A stretch of 64,000 bases of DNA from Choristoneura fumiferana (Eukaryota > Arthropoda > Insecta > Lepidoptera > Tortricidae): positions 8,150,734 through 8,214,733 of the forward strand of contig NC_133485.1 in the NCBI RefSeq assembly GCF_025370935.1, written 5' to 3'. The notes below the pieces were generated by a model. The model saw only the letters and a list, made by a program, of their open reading frames with translations. It did no database searches and was not told the DNA's origin. Below are positions 27,332 through 42,300 of the stretch, piece after piece. How positions within the stretch are numbered: position 1 is the first letter of the stretch; each line of letters opens with the position of its first letter. The position numbers and the translations under genes are program-made.

Positions 27332-30300
27332 GTGAGTTTTTTAAACTACTTTTTAGTTATTAATACATAAATATATCTACTTATATTTTTTGCGGCTTAT
27401 ATGCCTCCGAAACGCCGGATCCGAACAGGTTTTGCGTGCGTTTTAAACGCAACGTGTTTCATGAGACGTTAAATTGATTTTTGATTTAGTAGGTACGTGT
27501 GTGAAATGGTTGCACATAAAATAAGAAATGGGGGGTACTTGTATTTTACTGTTTTTTTCTCATTTTAGGAATGATTATATTTGCGTTTTTTTTTGTGTCA
27601 AATGGGACTTACTTACTTAAAACGCAATTTTCTTATCGATCGTCGTGAATCGAAGGATAATTTTCAATGTGCATATTTTATACGATTTCACGAGCTGCGA
27701 TTCGCGTAGTATGGAATTATGGATGCCTACTTACCCAATGTCCGCGCAGGGCCCCGTTCGCCGTGTCCCGCCCGGCTCATTAACATTGCTGATTCACATC
27801 TGCCACCGCACCAGGGATCGAGATGCACCAGACAATTGAAAATTTTGCACGCACTCTCGAATCCGATTCATGGTTGGCGGTGAGACGCGCCCTTCTGCGG
27901 ATTTACAGTCCAATGATTGACAATCGCAACGGAACTACACATTAAACCTCCCACTATTATTTGCATCGGCTAGCTTGAACAAAATATTTAAGTAGTCAAC
28001 TTTCTTAAAGTTTGCCAAAACCATTACCATACCTGTCCGATGAGACCGAACAGAATATTAAACAGATTAGTCGAATGTTTCATTAAAAATATTATAGTCC
28101 GCGTGATCTTTAGGTCGATTTCGCCAGACAAGTTGTTGTTTATTCAGTAGGAGAGTTTATGGTAAACTAGCTTGTGCCCGCGGCTTCGCCCGCGTGGAAT
28201 TCAGTTTTCGCGTGCTGTTGGCTCGGGAAATATGCATTTTTCCGGTCACTCTCGGGCCCATAAACCTCTATGCAAAAAATCACGTCGATCCGTCGCTCCG
28301 TTTCGACGTGAAAGACGGACAAACATACAAACACACACTTTCGCATTTATAATATTAGTATGGATTGCGTTCGATCCTCGTTCGAGAACTGCGTTCACGC
28401 ATGCATCTCCGCAGCAGAGCGTGTCGCGTCGCGGGCTTCGCCGTCGCGTGAAGTGGAAGGCTACAATTTTAATGATATTTTGTCATACGAAGCGGCATCG
28501 CAGCGAGTTCATGCGAAAGTGAGTTGAGCGCCCACTGACATTGTTCTTTGTTCATTTTTATCGCTCCAGTGCTTCAGATAATGAATGTGGCTTGCTTCAA
28601 ACTCAACGCTACTTGCGAGACGCCACGGTCAGGAGTTATCGGCCACTTTTCTTGTTAAAGTTAACTGATGTTGGTTTAAGCCATCTTACTTAACGATGAA
28701 TGATGTATTTCGCTTTTGTCTCGTAAGTAATAATGAAAAGGTAACTACCGTCTACCACTTGGTACCTACTAATACTTACGTACTTTAAGTAAGTTACGAT
28801 GATGGTAACCTATGTTATGTTAGGTATTGTTTTTTTAAAATGCTCAATAATTTACTCCATAAATCGGTAAATCCCATAGTGAAAAACTAGGTGCTTAATA
28901 GTCAGTATTACATGTAAAGTGGCCGTGGGGGTTCAAAAAGTCAGTGATGCAAAAGCGTCACATCACAGCAGCTAGGTGCAGCAAGCTCATCTCCCGGGTG
29001 CGCTAAATATAGCGCGCTTATCGCCAGCTTACTATGTAAATGACCGCGACATACATGGCGCTAGTTGCCGCGAAAATATGAACCGGCTGGGAGTAAGTAA
29101 GCTCACATCCCGACCGGTACCGGTACAAGTTCTGTGCCCGGTCTAGACTGCGCCGCAAAAACGTGTGAGTTCCGCCCACACGCCGCCACTCCGTTTGTCC
29201 GTTGGGAAAATAAGAACCCCACTTCTATGGACTACACAACTTTGATTAACACCATCCATTTTACTGTTGATAAATTAGAAGCGATTGTGCCGGCTCGCCG
29301 AGCAGGACCTCCACAGCCAGGGCGAAGCTGTAACGGTGAAGAACACCAACATCATCATCAATGTAAAAAAAATGTTGATAAAATACACCGTATTCGATGC
29401 ATACCTCAAATATCATTGTTAAATAATGGTATCACAATATACCTAAGACAAAACTTGAACGCGTTCAAGGGCAGCGTGGTGTTCCACAAATACCCAACAA
29501 ACTGCTTAACTGGATGATTATCTCAGAGTTTGTTGACCTACAATTAAATAGTCATTATAATGTAAGGTAACGGCCGCCGAATGTTTTAAATAATACCTGT
29601 CTAGAGCTCTAGTCACGCGGCGCCCGACTTTGGCCATGACTTTACAACGACGGTCGGACCAAATTGTGTATACCTTACCTATTTATGTATATGATATGTA
29701 ATGTTATCAAACTTTCTTTCTATACTCATATTAAATCGTTTTATATTTTCTTTTTTGGTTTAGATGTGATTCACTCCTTTAAGTGAATTTGTTAGTCGGC
29801 ACAATGTGGTTTGCAGATTCACTTCTGTTTAACTGCGTGTGTTTAAATAAAATAAATAAATCTTAAAGCAATGAAACGGGATCTGGGTTATGTCGTGTCT
29901 CACTTAATTAAGCTCCTTATTACTGCCCTAAAAGTAATCGCACAGCCAGCAGTCTCCTCCGATGATTCATTTGAGTCAGATTTTATTTTTCTTCTTAAAA
30001 CTGAAACTTCAGTATTTATTTGTAGGAGAAAGAAATCCATAAACAAAATGTCAAGTTAATGTCCTCTTATGTAAACGAAAATAATAACTCCCCTACCGGT
30101 CAATGGTTCAGCTCAGGCCCAAGAACAAGGGTCCCTTGTTTAATGGAAGCATTAAATTTATGACTTGTAACAGTTATACAACAAAATCTTTCCGATGAGG
30201 CGTGTTGCGCCGGGGCAGGGGCAGGCTCCGCCGGCGTGCCGTTTCGTTCAGCTAATGTGTTTTTGTAAGACTTTTCAAAGGGATCTGACCAATGAATAAC

Positions 30301-33300
30301 ATACCATTATTTTCAATTAGGTCAAGTTGGTGTCAGCGTGAGACGTCTTCCAAGAACAATCGACATACTCACGCCTTTCGTGAGTGGCTTTCTTTTCGAT
30401 TCCGAGAGCGCTTAATTATATGTGAAGATAAGTAGTGAAGGATGGGAAATGCGATCGTCGGCGTTTTTGTTTTGTAGCGGGCATCTGGTTTACATCACAT
30501 ATCATATCCCCATCTTAGAAGCACGAGTCATTTGGAGTCATTGTGTTGTTAGGGAAAGCCGTTTCGTTGCACGAGATTATGTTGAACGAGACACGATGAG
30601 CACTTGCAGAATTTGTGAATATTTCATTTCTAACCGATTTTTCAATCATCGGGCAAGTTCTTATTCCAATTTAATCAGGGATTAATTCAATTAGCTATAT
30701 GGGTCTATCTGTGGGCGCGATGTCCTTCATACTATAGACACTATAGAGAAAGGGCTTGTTAATTGCTTACATCCTTTCCTTTGTTGGGGTATCAATTTAA
30801 AGCCTAAAAATAGTTTCTGCTCCTCGAGTAATGCGACCGGGCTCTCTCTATGGTATAAAGTGCAGTATTGTGCATTTTAATGGGCTTTGAAGCCACATAA
30901 GATGGGAGAGATGAATTTGTTTATTACCCTCTTCCTTATTGAGAGCGTCTGGGCGAGATAGCTCTCTTCCTATGAGTCACTAGAAAGTAATGTTCTCGAG
31001 CTAACTCGATTGGAATAACTCGCTATTCTACCTGACTGCAACCACTGTGTAGGTGGATTCGCTTAGGATTGCACGTATGCGATGCTTCTAAACTACATCG
31101 CTGAGCCAATTTATTTCTAATTTATAATAGAAACGATACCTTAAAATAAAAAATAATCTTATCAAAGATCTTAAACTTATTTAACTGCCGGAGGAAAACA
31201 TTGCCTTGCTCTTATATATTAGGTAAATAGGTAGGTAAAGTTAAGTGCCATTGAATGTCGTTAACTAAACTGTAGGTATTTTTTTTTTAGTTTTACCACA
31301 GCAAAGTAATATCTACTTATGATGACTCGAACAGATTTATAATTTTTTGCAGCTAGATTTAGGGATTACCTAGATATGAACAATATACAAAACGGACCTG
31401 TTGTTTACTCATGATTTATAATAACGCGTTATCATCCGCCGTATTGTGTCAAGATGCAGCTGCCTATCCGTCATTCAATCAATCATGGTCAGTTTGATGG
31501 GCAGCTCATGTTTACAGTCAAAGTCGTTAAGAAAACGGTGTGAATATTTTTTGTTTTCGTTTGGCTGGTGAACTAGTTTCCAGTCATAGTAAAAGCATTA
31601 ATTTCAAAACAAATGGAAGAGCCAAATGGGTCTAGCTGAGTACATTTAATCAAGCGATGTGTCATGTACATGAAGTCTCACTTGCTTATAGTCAGCTTAC
31701 GCATATGAGTCAGTCCAAGGAAGTGTCTCAATTGACTCATCACTTTATCATGCACAATTTAAAATCAAACAAAGTGCTATTAACACTATTTAAATTTATT
31801 AATATGTAATAAATCTATCGCCCTATCCGATGAAGCAATCGGAAATAAGAATAAAAACCGGTAAGTGCCAATGGGACTCGCTCACTGAGGGTTCTTCATG
31901 TGCAATATTATAGATTTAACAAGTTAAGGTTTTCCAGTATTATACCATAATCTATGTCTAGGTAAGGAATATTTTTAGTCATAACATAATTTAAGACAAA
32001 TAACTGATGTTTGTTAAAATTATACAACAAAATAATATTTTATTATATTTTAGATCCTCACAAAAGCCCTTTCATTTAATTTGAATATGGCACAAGGTAA
32101 GGTAGGTACTGTTCAGGAACTTGTTATTTTTTATAATTTGTCACTTAGCTAAAGTAGTCAAAACAATAACTATGTACGTACTTACACCATGTGTTAATAT
32201 TGATTTTGCTTCAAAACAAAAAGTAACCCGTGTTTAGCTTTGTTATCGGTATACATTTAATTACAAGTGCGATAAGTGATCGATTAGTCATTCTGAACCA
32301 ACAACGATAGCATGGCGGTGGAGGTTTCAAATGTTTCAGCATACAAGGGCATGTAGGTATAGGGTGTTGTGATGATGAACTGCTATATCAGTTGGAAGCA
32401 GCATATAGTATCTCCTATTTCCCCAAGCCCCGAGCAGAGGCAGACAGGCGGAAACCGGGCCGGGGCATATGCATATCTATAAAATCCTTCATCGTACAGC
32501 AGATGCTGCAGGCGGGGTCGCCGCCGCCCGCGGCCACATTGTGTGCGGAGTCTGCCAAGTCAATGAACTTACGAAAATGCTCCGTCGCTTATTGTGCCCA
32601 TAATCGAATCAACTCTCCGCTCTATATGGCAGTAAACAAGTCGCATTCTTTTATCTTTTTTGACAAATAAAACACGCATGACAGGTAACAAATCTCCAAA
32701 ATATCCGACCCGAATTTCTCGAAACCTTAAACGCTGTGTCGTGCGTATAACCCTTATTTAGGCCTGAATCCAAAATCAATCCCTTTTAACTTCTTATGGA
32801 AAATATCTACGCAATTTTTTTATTTAATATTGTTTGATTCTTGATGCTTTTTATTAGACTGGTTATTTTTGTTGTGGTCGCTAGGAAAACTGATTTGGAA
32901 AAACCCGTGACTAGGTCCTGGCATGAAAAAGGGGTGTGGTTGCTTTGAAGCAGGGTGGCCAGACCGGGGGAGGTATTCGTCGCACTCGGGGGTGCGGGGT
33001 GCTCCTGTAATGTCTGCCGAGGCGCGGGAGGGGCCCCCGGATCAATACGGCGCGTCCCCTGCCCTCGCCTCACCTCACACTTCGCTGCCCGACCAATCTC
33101 CGCAGGCCCTACGTCTTTCGACGCCAATGCTTATTTTTTATAGCGCCCATTAACCGAGCTCTTCGATAAATGAATAGAAGCACATTGTGTTGATATTTTT
33201 TCTTCTTTCGAATAACGGGATCTTTCCATTATTATGTTAATAATTCATATTCGATACAATCCAGCGCAATCTTTCGCTGACGCCGCGGCGTGGCCTCGGT

Positions 33301-36300
33301 ATCGGTACGACTTTGCTGATGGTGTGGGCATGTATACGGCTGACTGCACCACCTACCTGTTGAATGCTTGGCATGCTTGCAATTTTATACGAAATTAAAG
33401 CATTCTTCACGTAGAATCCGTGAATTATTATTTTCAAACAAAACTACACAGATCCCTACTGATATTAAATAACGTGAAAGCTACTGTTCTCTGTTTATAT
33501 TTAAGTACAAACATTCCTTAGTTGAGCCTATAAAATTTTGCCGCAGTGGTATAATTCATAATTCAAAATCAAAACGTTCATTTACGTAGCAGGAAGACTG
33601 TCAAGGATTGCGAAGAACACGTAGCAAAAAATTTGGTACCTACAAAGTATTTTTTCTAAAAACAAGTAACTTTTTTTAACCCCGACGCAAAAAGAGGGGT
33701 TTTATAAGTTTGACCTCTATGTGTGTCTGTCTGTGGCACCGTGGCTCTTAAACGGGTGGACCGATTTGAATGCAGTTTTTTTATTCGAAATCAGGTTTTC
33801 TAGCGATGGTTCTTAGACATGTTCCATCAAAATCGGTTTAGCCGTTTTTCTATTTTGTTACTTAACCACAAATAGAAGATAAGTGGTTATTAATTAAAAT
33901 AGAAAAGAATTAACTCATATCATTACTGCTCAGCATAGCACTTTGCATGAATTAAATAAAAATTGACTACATACATGTGCCATATAGGATCCGCAGGATA
34001 GCGATAAACGAATTCATACGCAAAAGAAATCGCGGAAAAGAGCACGTATTAAAAGAAAACAAAGTAGGTACTGTGCCGCTTTATTCATTCGGTTTTCACC
34101 TACTCTTTATTAATAATAAACTTATTAAAGACTTATTTGACAAATATGGGATCTCTTCGGCTTTATTACTCGCCTGTTCATTATTTTATTACTTACCTAC
34201 ATCAACGTAACAAGGGTATATATATTTATTATGATTATGTTATCGTGCGACATGGGTTTCATACAAGACGAGCTAAGGCATATTAAATTAACCGTTAAAA
34301 GCTAATTGCAATATCTGACTGGTCAGGTTCTGCTTTAGGCACTATCACATAGAAACCACAAATTAATCATAAATAATATGAACATAAGTATTAGAAAAGC
34401 TAAGCTGCAATATTAATTTTTGAAAAATCTTTACCCAAAAATCCATCGTTGAACTTTCGGTTCGTGTCGAGCATGGAGAGGAAGTACATATAGTTATGTA
34501 CTCGTATGTATCCTACCTAGATAGTACTTTGGATATTTAATTGTCTTTCTGCTTACTTGTGTTCGCAATTACGATTCACAATTGTTCGGACTAAATGCGG
34601 GAGCGTGAGAAACTTCCTGTGGGGCATCGTCAAAGATTGTCATTTCCCTGACTTAAAACGTAATAGACTAAGTAGGTGCTTTCAAAGTATTAATCTACTT
34701 ACTCTCTTCTAGTTGTGTATTATTTGCTATCGAGCCGCGGGAATGTAAGACGTGTTTAGAGTATAAATTCCGTTACTGGGAGCCCAGTCGCAGATCTATA
34801 TTTAGTAACAGAAGAAGTATAAGGGTACCCTTCGAAAACACACGCCCTGATGTTCCGTCAATGTTTTTTTGCCTCAACATTTGGGACGGCCTATAATGAT
34901 ATTCCATTTATTAGCTAGTGACGGCATTAAGTTCGGTGATGCCTGTATTTTGAGTTATTTTTTGCGCCCGCATTCAATACACATGGCCACAACGTACGAA
35001 GGGTGTTACATTAACATATTGTATTTTAATAATTTTCGATGATTTGTTTTTGGAGTACGTTTTCATTTTTGATGTTTACTGGTGTTGTATGTTTTTGTAC
35101 CTACTTATTGTGCCTAGTACTAAATAGATATTACAAAGAATAAACAACAAATAGGTATTTGATAGTTGCCTTGACTATTTTTTTCAAACAAAACAAAATA
35201 ATATGTAATGTATGTAAATACATACTTTATTGTAAATAACATAAAACACAAAAATCATACAAAATATACCAGCGTGTAATGCCAATACGGGATTTATCTA
35301 TCATAAACAAAACTTTGCTTTTGGTTTCCTATTCCAGTAAATGGACAAGTTTTTATATCGGGACTCGTTTGTTTACCTTATCAGTTCTAAGATAAAACTA
35401 AAGAAATATTTATTGTGTGCATGAAAAGATAAGGCAGTAAAATTTTGCTGACCCTCTCTACCATCCTTTTCCATCTTCAGCCCGCGGGTACCATTAGTTT
35501 ATATTTCGTCGGTTCGTGGCGGGATGAACTGTTTGGTATGCATAATGTATAATGAAGGTCTGCATTTTGTTGATACGTTCGTTCTAAGCTCAAACGCCTA
35601 CGGTATACGATTTCCTTTATTATTTTCAATCCTTCTCCTAATTTTACAGTTTTAGTTCGTGCAGATCGTTTAGTTTAAGTAACAAAATACTTATTATTGG
35701 CTTCCTGACCCGGAGTAGCAAGGAAGGGTGATGTTAAATAAATGTAGGTCGTTGTCGTTGTGAAGGGCCGTTTCGACTTCGTTAGCTGATGGAAGAGTGC
35801 AATCAAAGCACATTCATCTCAACGGTCGAGAAAGATACGTGCTTTTATGGATTTTTATCTTAAAACTAAAGTTTCCTAAATTCCCGTTGGAAATCCCAAA
35901 ATTTATATCGTAATCTTCATTGAGGTGTTGTGTTAAGAACAACTATCCCGTGGGAATATTGGAATAAAAGTAGGTAGCCTATGTGTTATTTCAGACATCC
36001 AGCTATCTACATACCAAACTTCATGACTTTAAGCCCAGTGGTTGTTATTTCCAGATTTTATCCCTATCCCGTGGGAATATCGAGATAAAAAGTAGCCTAT
36101 GTGTTATTCCAGGTGTCCTATCTATGTACGAAATTTCATCCAAATCCGTCTAGCCATTTTAGCGTGAAGGAGTAACAAACATACACACACACACAAACTT
36201 TCGCATTTATAATAATATAATTATAAAGTAAACTTTTGCATTTATAATTAAATTATAATAAGTAGGATTAGTAGGATAGTCAGTCACCTGCTTATAGATC

Positions 36301-39300
36301 TAGTTAATAATGTTTTTTCATCGAATCAAGATAGGTAGGTACCTAAATACGAACTTTTCCGACAAAATATATTATTCATTACTTCTGTACAAAAACAGTG
36401 ATAATAAAAAAATCACAAAAGGTTTACGAACACTGTTTCTTATGCAGCAACTGCAGTTTGTTCAGGCCACACAGACCAAACTTGGACAAGATATTTTAAG
36501 CTGTAGATACCTACCACGTCTAAAATCAAGGGCTATTATCAGTTATTGTGCAACTGCCGCCTCCTGGAAGCGTTAATTGCCAGTTCATCAATCGAATACT
36601 TGTCTGTTTATAGCTTTGCTATTAGAACACTTTTGGGCAGAGGAATGCGACTATATCGAACATCCGTAACTTCTCTGTTATAAATAGCAAAATTTTGGTG
36701 CCACTCAAGTGTATCGTATTATTGTTCTATAAGGGAACCCCTGCATTAAATGACCAGCCGCTGGCTCACTTCCTGGCAGGACAATTAGTGCGAGTGACTG
36801 TGACGAATATTTGAAACATGACGTATAGTTGTTATGTGGGGTGACTAATCAACAATTAAATTGCAAATGTAAATTCCTGTCAATAGCTTGGTCTCTTGCC
36901 AAGGATTCACTCATGAGATGACCCACATTTAAACATGCCTAAGTCAAGAAAGTTAATGCATTCAACCCCTCATAGGTGATTTCGGGGAGTTTTGAAACAG
37001 ATTATGTGTAATGAAACGAGACAATATCTCGATGTTAACCTTGTTAGCAATAAAGCGGCGATGGAGTATAAGTTAAGAACTTTGTTCAATATTACTTGAA
37101 AAAAAGTTTTCTAGCGCGCCGTTTCCAGCCGTAACATGAACTTTATGTTTGTTGTTAATATCGTTGCTTAAAGTCAATATATTTCTTATTGAATTCCTGA
37201 ATTAATACCGCTGAAGTTTATGGATTGAACGTTTATGTCATTGAGGGGACTGAATACCTATTTAACAACGTGGAGGTCGTGTTTATCGTCTCGAGAATTA
37301 AGAACACATTTACATATTTTCAGATCAACATTCATATTTAAGACGGGTAGCGAATGTCAGAACTTGCTTCTGTTATATTATCTACTTTGTGCTTCTGTTC
37401 AGATTTTGGCATTTCAAACATGTGTCAAATGAGATACCACACAGAAGTAACGGGCGCGTGAACAGCATACCGCATTACATAGTTGCCCCGAACCTGACCG
37501 TCATTACGGGCTGCGCGGGTATGCAAAAGCAATTATGTCAGATAACGAAACGCAGAGTCCAATTACGATGTATGAAACTGTGACGAATCCCCGCAGACTC
37601 ACTTAATTAGGGTACGGAGGGTTGTCAGTAAACGAATCATTGAATCTTTATCACTCTAGGCCAAGAGCGCGCCACGAGGAACACAGTGTTTTACAAAAAA
37701 TCATCGATTTTTAATCAGTAAAATTTTCGTTTTAATGCATAATAATATTAGGTACCTAAAGTATTTTTTGTATAAATTTGATTTTAATGTTATTAATGCG
37801 AATTTGAGTTCGTTCCGCTTTTTAGCCATTTCTACTGAACTGATTGGCATGAAATTTTGCATAAATCATTGTTAGTTTAATAAAAAAATAATGGTTAAAA
37901 TAGTCGGTATACTCATTCCATGTATTCATTGCACGAGAGCTTTGGGGATAAAATAATGTACATTATATATATAATGGGTATGGATTTGGAGAGTCGCAAC
38001 TTTATCTACACCGAAAGAGCCGCACGTGTGGCTTACGAGCTGCCACCCTGCTCTAGACGTATGGAAATCTGAAAAATCCGAACTAGTATTCTTACTTTGT
38101 CCACGCATGATTAGAATTCCATGCCGTGATACTACAGACAGCAAAGAATGTGAGCTACTTGCCATACCTTTGACCATGTCATAGACGGCATGAATTATGG
38201 ACAGCCCTAGTCACAGGTCGATGAGTGGCACGGCACAGCGTCAGATCGGAAGCCGATAGAAGCGTCACGCCGCGCCGCGATCGCGCGCTGACATTGTTTG
38301 TATTCACACTGCTCGCCGGTACCCAAACCGCTAACCGGATATTAAGCCGTTTCTAAAAGGCACCTGCATTGTCGCCCCTGGTACTCGTGACCGAGTTTAA
38401 AAACTGAGAATGTCATCTGTTTTGACAAGTTACGTTCAAAGCAGATTGGTTAGTGTTCGTATGTGTATTGTTGTGTACCTGGGCCAATCAACTTTTTTAC
38501 CGACACTAATCTGTCCGCGACATTTTTCAAACAATTGCAGTTTTTTGTAAGTAAACATGTTTTTTCTGTAATTTAATAGATGGTGTACATGAATACATGC
38601 CATCCTACGTAAGTTCAACCTATTAAACCGTGAAATATCTTGTTGGAAGTACGATTTTTTGATAACGCCTGAGACAATTTTGGTAACGCAGGAGACGCCC
38701 AAAGTGTCGGTAAAATAGTTGATTGGCCCACCTACCTATTTAAATCGCCCTTAAATATAAAACCTACTTATAAATAAGTCAGTAAGTAGTCAGGTATGAT
38801 GATTGGTTTTAGCTTTGCCTTGCAAACATACTGCTACGATACGATACAATAGCAAGTACTTCTTGAAAATCATAATAAAATTGCTCCCTTCTATCTAACG
38901 CAATAATATAGTATCTATTTTCATAAATATAAGAATATAAATATAACTTAGCTGATACATAAGCCAAAGCTAAGCAGTTTCCACTTATAAAGAAATAACA
39001 TTTTTTGTTGCTCGAGCGAGCGTACATGCGTATTATGTTTAGTAGTTAGCTGTTCAGCTATCTTGAGTTTGGTACAGAATGTAGGCTTATAAAAAAAGGC
39101 CACGTACACGAAGGGCTAGTTTATTTTTAGTCCAAGTTAATTCATTGCTGCTAGACGGTGTTTAATAACTGAAAATGCGGACTATGTGTCCAGTCACGCT
39201 ATTTGTTCGACGTTTGGCATACTAGCACAATTCCATTTTCATGCGACATTTTTTGTTCTCTGCATTCCGGGGTACAGTTTAATAAAAGTTGTTGCGAATG

Positions 39301-42300
39301 AACGAACAATAGAGGTCCATTATACAGGATCTTACAATTAACTTTAAAATACATACCTACCTATAACCTAGTCAGTTAAGCGAGTCTTAATTAGGGTACT
39401 TAAAACTGTTATGAAACATTGTTCTAATCTAGTTACATACTTAGGTAAAAATAACTAATGTAAGGAAAGGAGTTGCATAGATATGCAACTGTTATTCAAT
39501 TACGCACGTTTCGCGCCCATTGCGGTTAATACGCGTAGTTAAATATAAAATAGATACAACATTAGTGTACACCATTGATTCATTTTCCTTACATTATCGT
39601 ATGTATTAGGTACTGTGAGGGAATAGCAGAGCCAGCTTCCTGTGACTCGTCGTAATAGGCGCATAATCGTGTGCGCTAACTCGCCAGTACGACCAACCGG
39701 AATACAAATGAACCAGAAAGCACTCAAGTGCGGGAATTCCTTTTAGTACATTTGCACTCGTGCCTATTACTTTGGGCTATTTTCTTCACATTATTAGTCA
39801 GTGAATCAGATGACTTAGTATTGCACGCATTGTTATTGTTTGTAGGTAAAGTAATAAATACATAAGCTGTGACTCATTATAGTAGGTGTACAACCATATA
39901 GACTATGTTAGCAGTAAAGGCGATCGTTCGCGACAGTTCCCGAACACATTAATAATAAGGATGTTGACACGATTAAAAAATAATTGGAAGACGAAGAAAA
40001 AAAACCGCTTTTTTAGCCCTGAAAATCAGATTTATTTGCGATTAACTGCAAAATTAGATACCTGCTTAAATAGTTGATTGAGTTGGCGAACAAGTGACGT
40101 CATATGTTGCTATTTCCATTCAAACTCTATGGGAGAATTGAGTTTTGACAGCTCATAAAAAGTACGTCAGTTGATTTGGTGGAGTCATCATCCCTATTGT
40201 TTATTTTAATTTTTTAGGTACTTATTCTTATCTTATTGATTGGGTCATTCGGGACGGGACACAAACTCTGTATTATTTTTTGTATACCTTCCTGATAATA
40301 TTAAGTATAAGGTTTATCATAAATATCTAGTACCTGGGCGACCGAGATTTGCTCGGGCTAAAACTCGATAATAAGCGTTTGCCCAGATATAAGACCAAGC
40401 TAGATCGATTTGTCATCCTCGAAAACCCCTACAAACCAAATTTCATCGAAATCGTTTGAAGCCAAAAATTGCTCGTTTAAAGGTTTAATTTTAACCTAAT
40501 AAGATTGGGCATGCATCCCAAAAACAAGTGAACAGATCATATGACTCGTTGCTGTCCATAATATCTTGTAGAGTTAATTTCTCTTTCAACCTTAATTTTA
40601 TATTATACAAATATTTTAGGCTATATACTTATCTATATAATGCGGCAACTCTACTTATTAAAGTGTAGGTACGGGTCTCCGCCGCACCTTCCATCGTAAA
40701 CTTCTATAAAGAAAATTCGCAGCCCTCTAATTGGACCCAATTAGTACGCACTGATGAGGCAAATTTTAATGTCCATGCAAATTACATTTCACGGATATTT
40801 CGGAATTAGGTACATGGTAGGTTACTTAGGTAGGTACTCTGTATTTTCGGTCTGAAATATTAACGAACACAGGTACTTTTATACCTTTATCCATGTACAA
40901 GAAATATTATGAACCTAAATCCATACATCCTTATTATTTACCATAAGTACTATTCTTTGTAGCACCCACGCTGCATATCAATAAGGTACGTCTACGCCGA
41001 CTCTAAAGAACTCCAGTGTTCGGAATACCGATGCTGATAGTGATAAATTCACTTTAAAATTTAAGCACATCTTGTTTATAAAGTTTCCCCTTTATTGAAC
41101 GCGGGCTGTGCTGGTACCTACATAAGACGCGGAAGAAAAAACAAATATCAACAATTCCCCTGCAAAAGCCCTGTCACAATCGGTATCTAATAGTTACAAA
41201 TGCAATGTCTGCAGTCTTGCACTCTTGCAACGGAATGCGCACGTCCAGTGTGAAAATGAAAGTTAAGTTGGAGATGCAATTTCGCGCCGTCGGGCCCCGC
41301 TTGGAAGGATTTCGCAGAAGCGCAATGGAACGTGACGCTCGACATCCGACTTGCGCAAGTTCCTAACGGTGAACATTACACGAAAATTTACACCTTTAGG
41401 CCGTCTTGCAGGAAAAAATAAATCTAGATTTACTAGTTAATCCAGGCTTAAGCTTGACAGTTCCATACAATTTTACACTACTAAACTGAGCTTAACGCTA
41501 ACCTTAAGGCTTTAACCTTCGATACGGTCACTGTAAACTCATGGTAGTGGTACAGCGCTGCAGCTCTGTACCCTTAGTGTAAGTTTTCGGTTACAAAATA
41601 CGTCTCGAACACGAACAGCGCCTCTAGCGGAACGTTTGCGATGTTCGTGTTTCCATAAAAATTGAGATTTTAACGCGAACGCGATCGAGACGTATTTTGT
41701 AACCGAAAACTTACACTAAGGGTACTGCTTACATGGCTACGGCACTAAAGCACAAACAACGTCTTTAATTTTTCTCTCTTCTATTTATGGTTTTACTGTG
41801 TTTTAGTTCAAAGATCCACTTCAATAATTAATGTCGGCTAACCATGTATCATTAATTAATTAGGTATATCAAATTAAAAAGCGAGGTAATTACGTAAGAT
41901 AACATTCGGAAATACAAAATGTCAAAGAAAAAATGTTAGTTCCATGCTATGACTTAAGTTTCATGTAACTGCGACTTAACTCGATCGCTATCAATTACTG
42001 CATTAGAAAAATTGGTACGTGATCGATCACCAACTAAAAATCATCGCGTACCTATTACGGGTGATAACGCGCGATTAACTAAACATGTTTTAAGACGTCT
42101 GATCGTCTTCATTCTTACCTACCTATATTCCATCTACCTTATCTCACTCCTCTTATTCCATCTCAAATGAATAAGATAAAATCTAAACCGGTTTGTACAT
42201 TTAAAAAAATAGCTGAGCGTACATGTAACAAAAATGTATGAATCGAGACACCCCCTTTTCGGAAGTCTAACAACTAGAAGCAGACTACAAATAAAAGCAG

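Noticed and set aside
28172..28522. 116-codon plus-strand ORF
   Set aside because: Begins inside a dispersed family F repeat; no domain.
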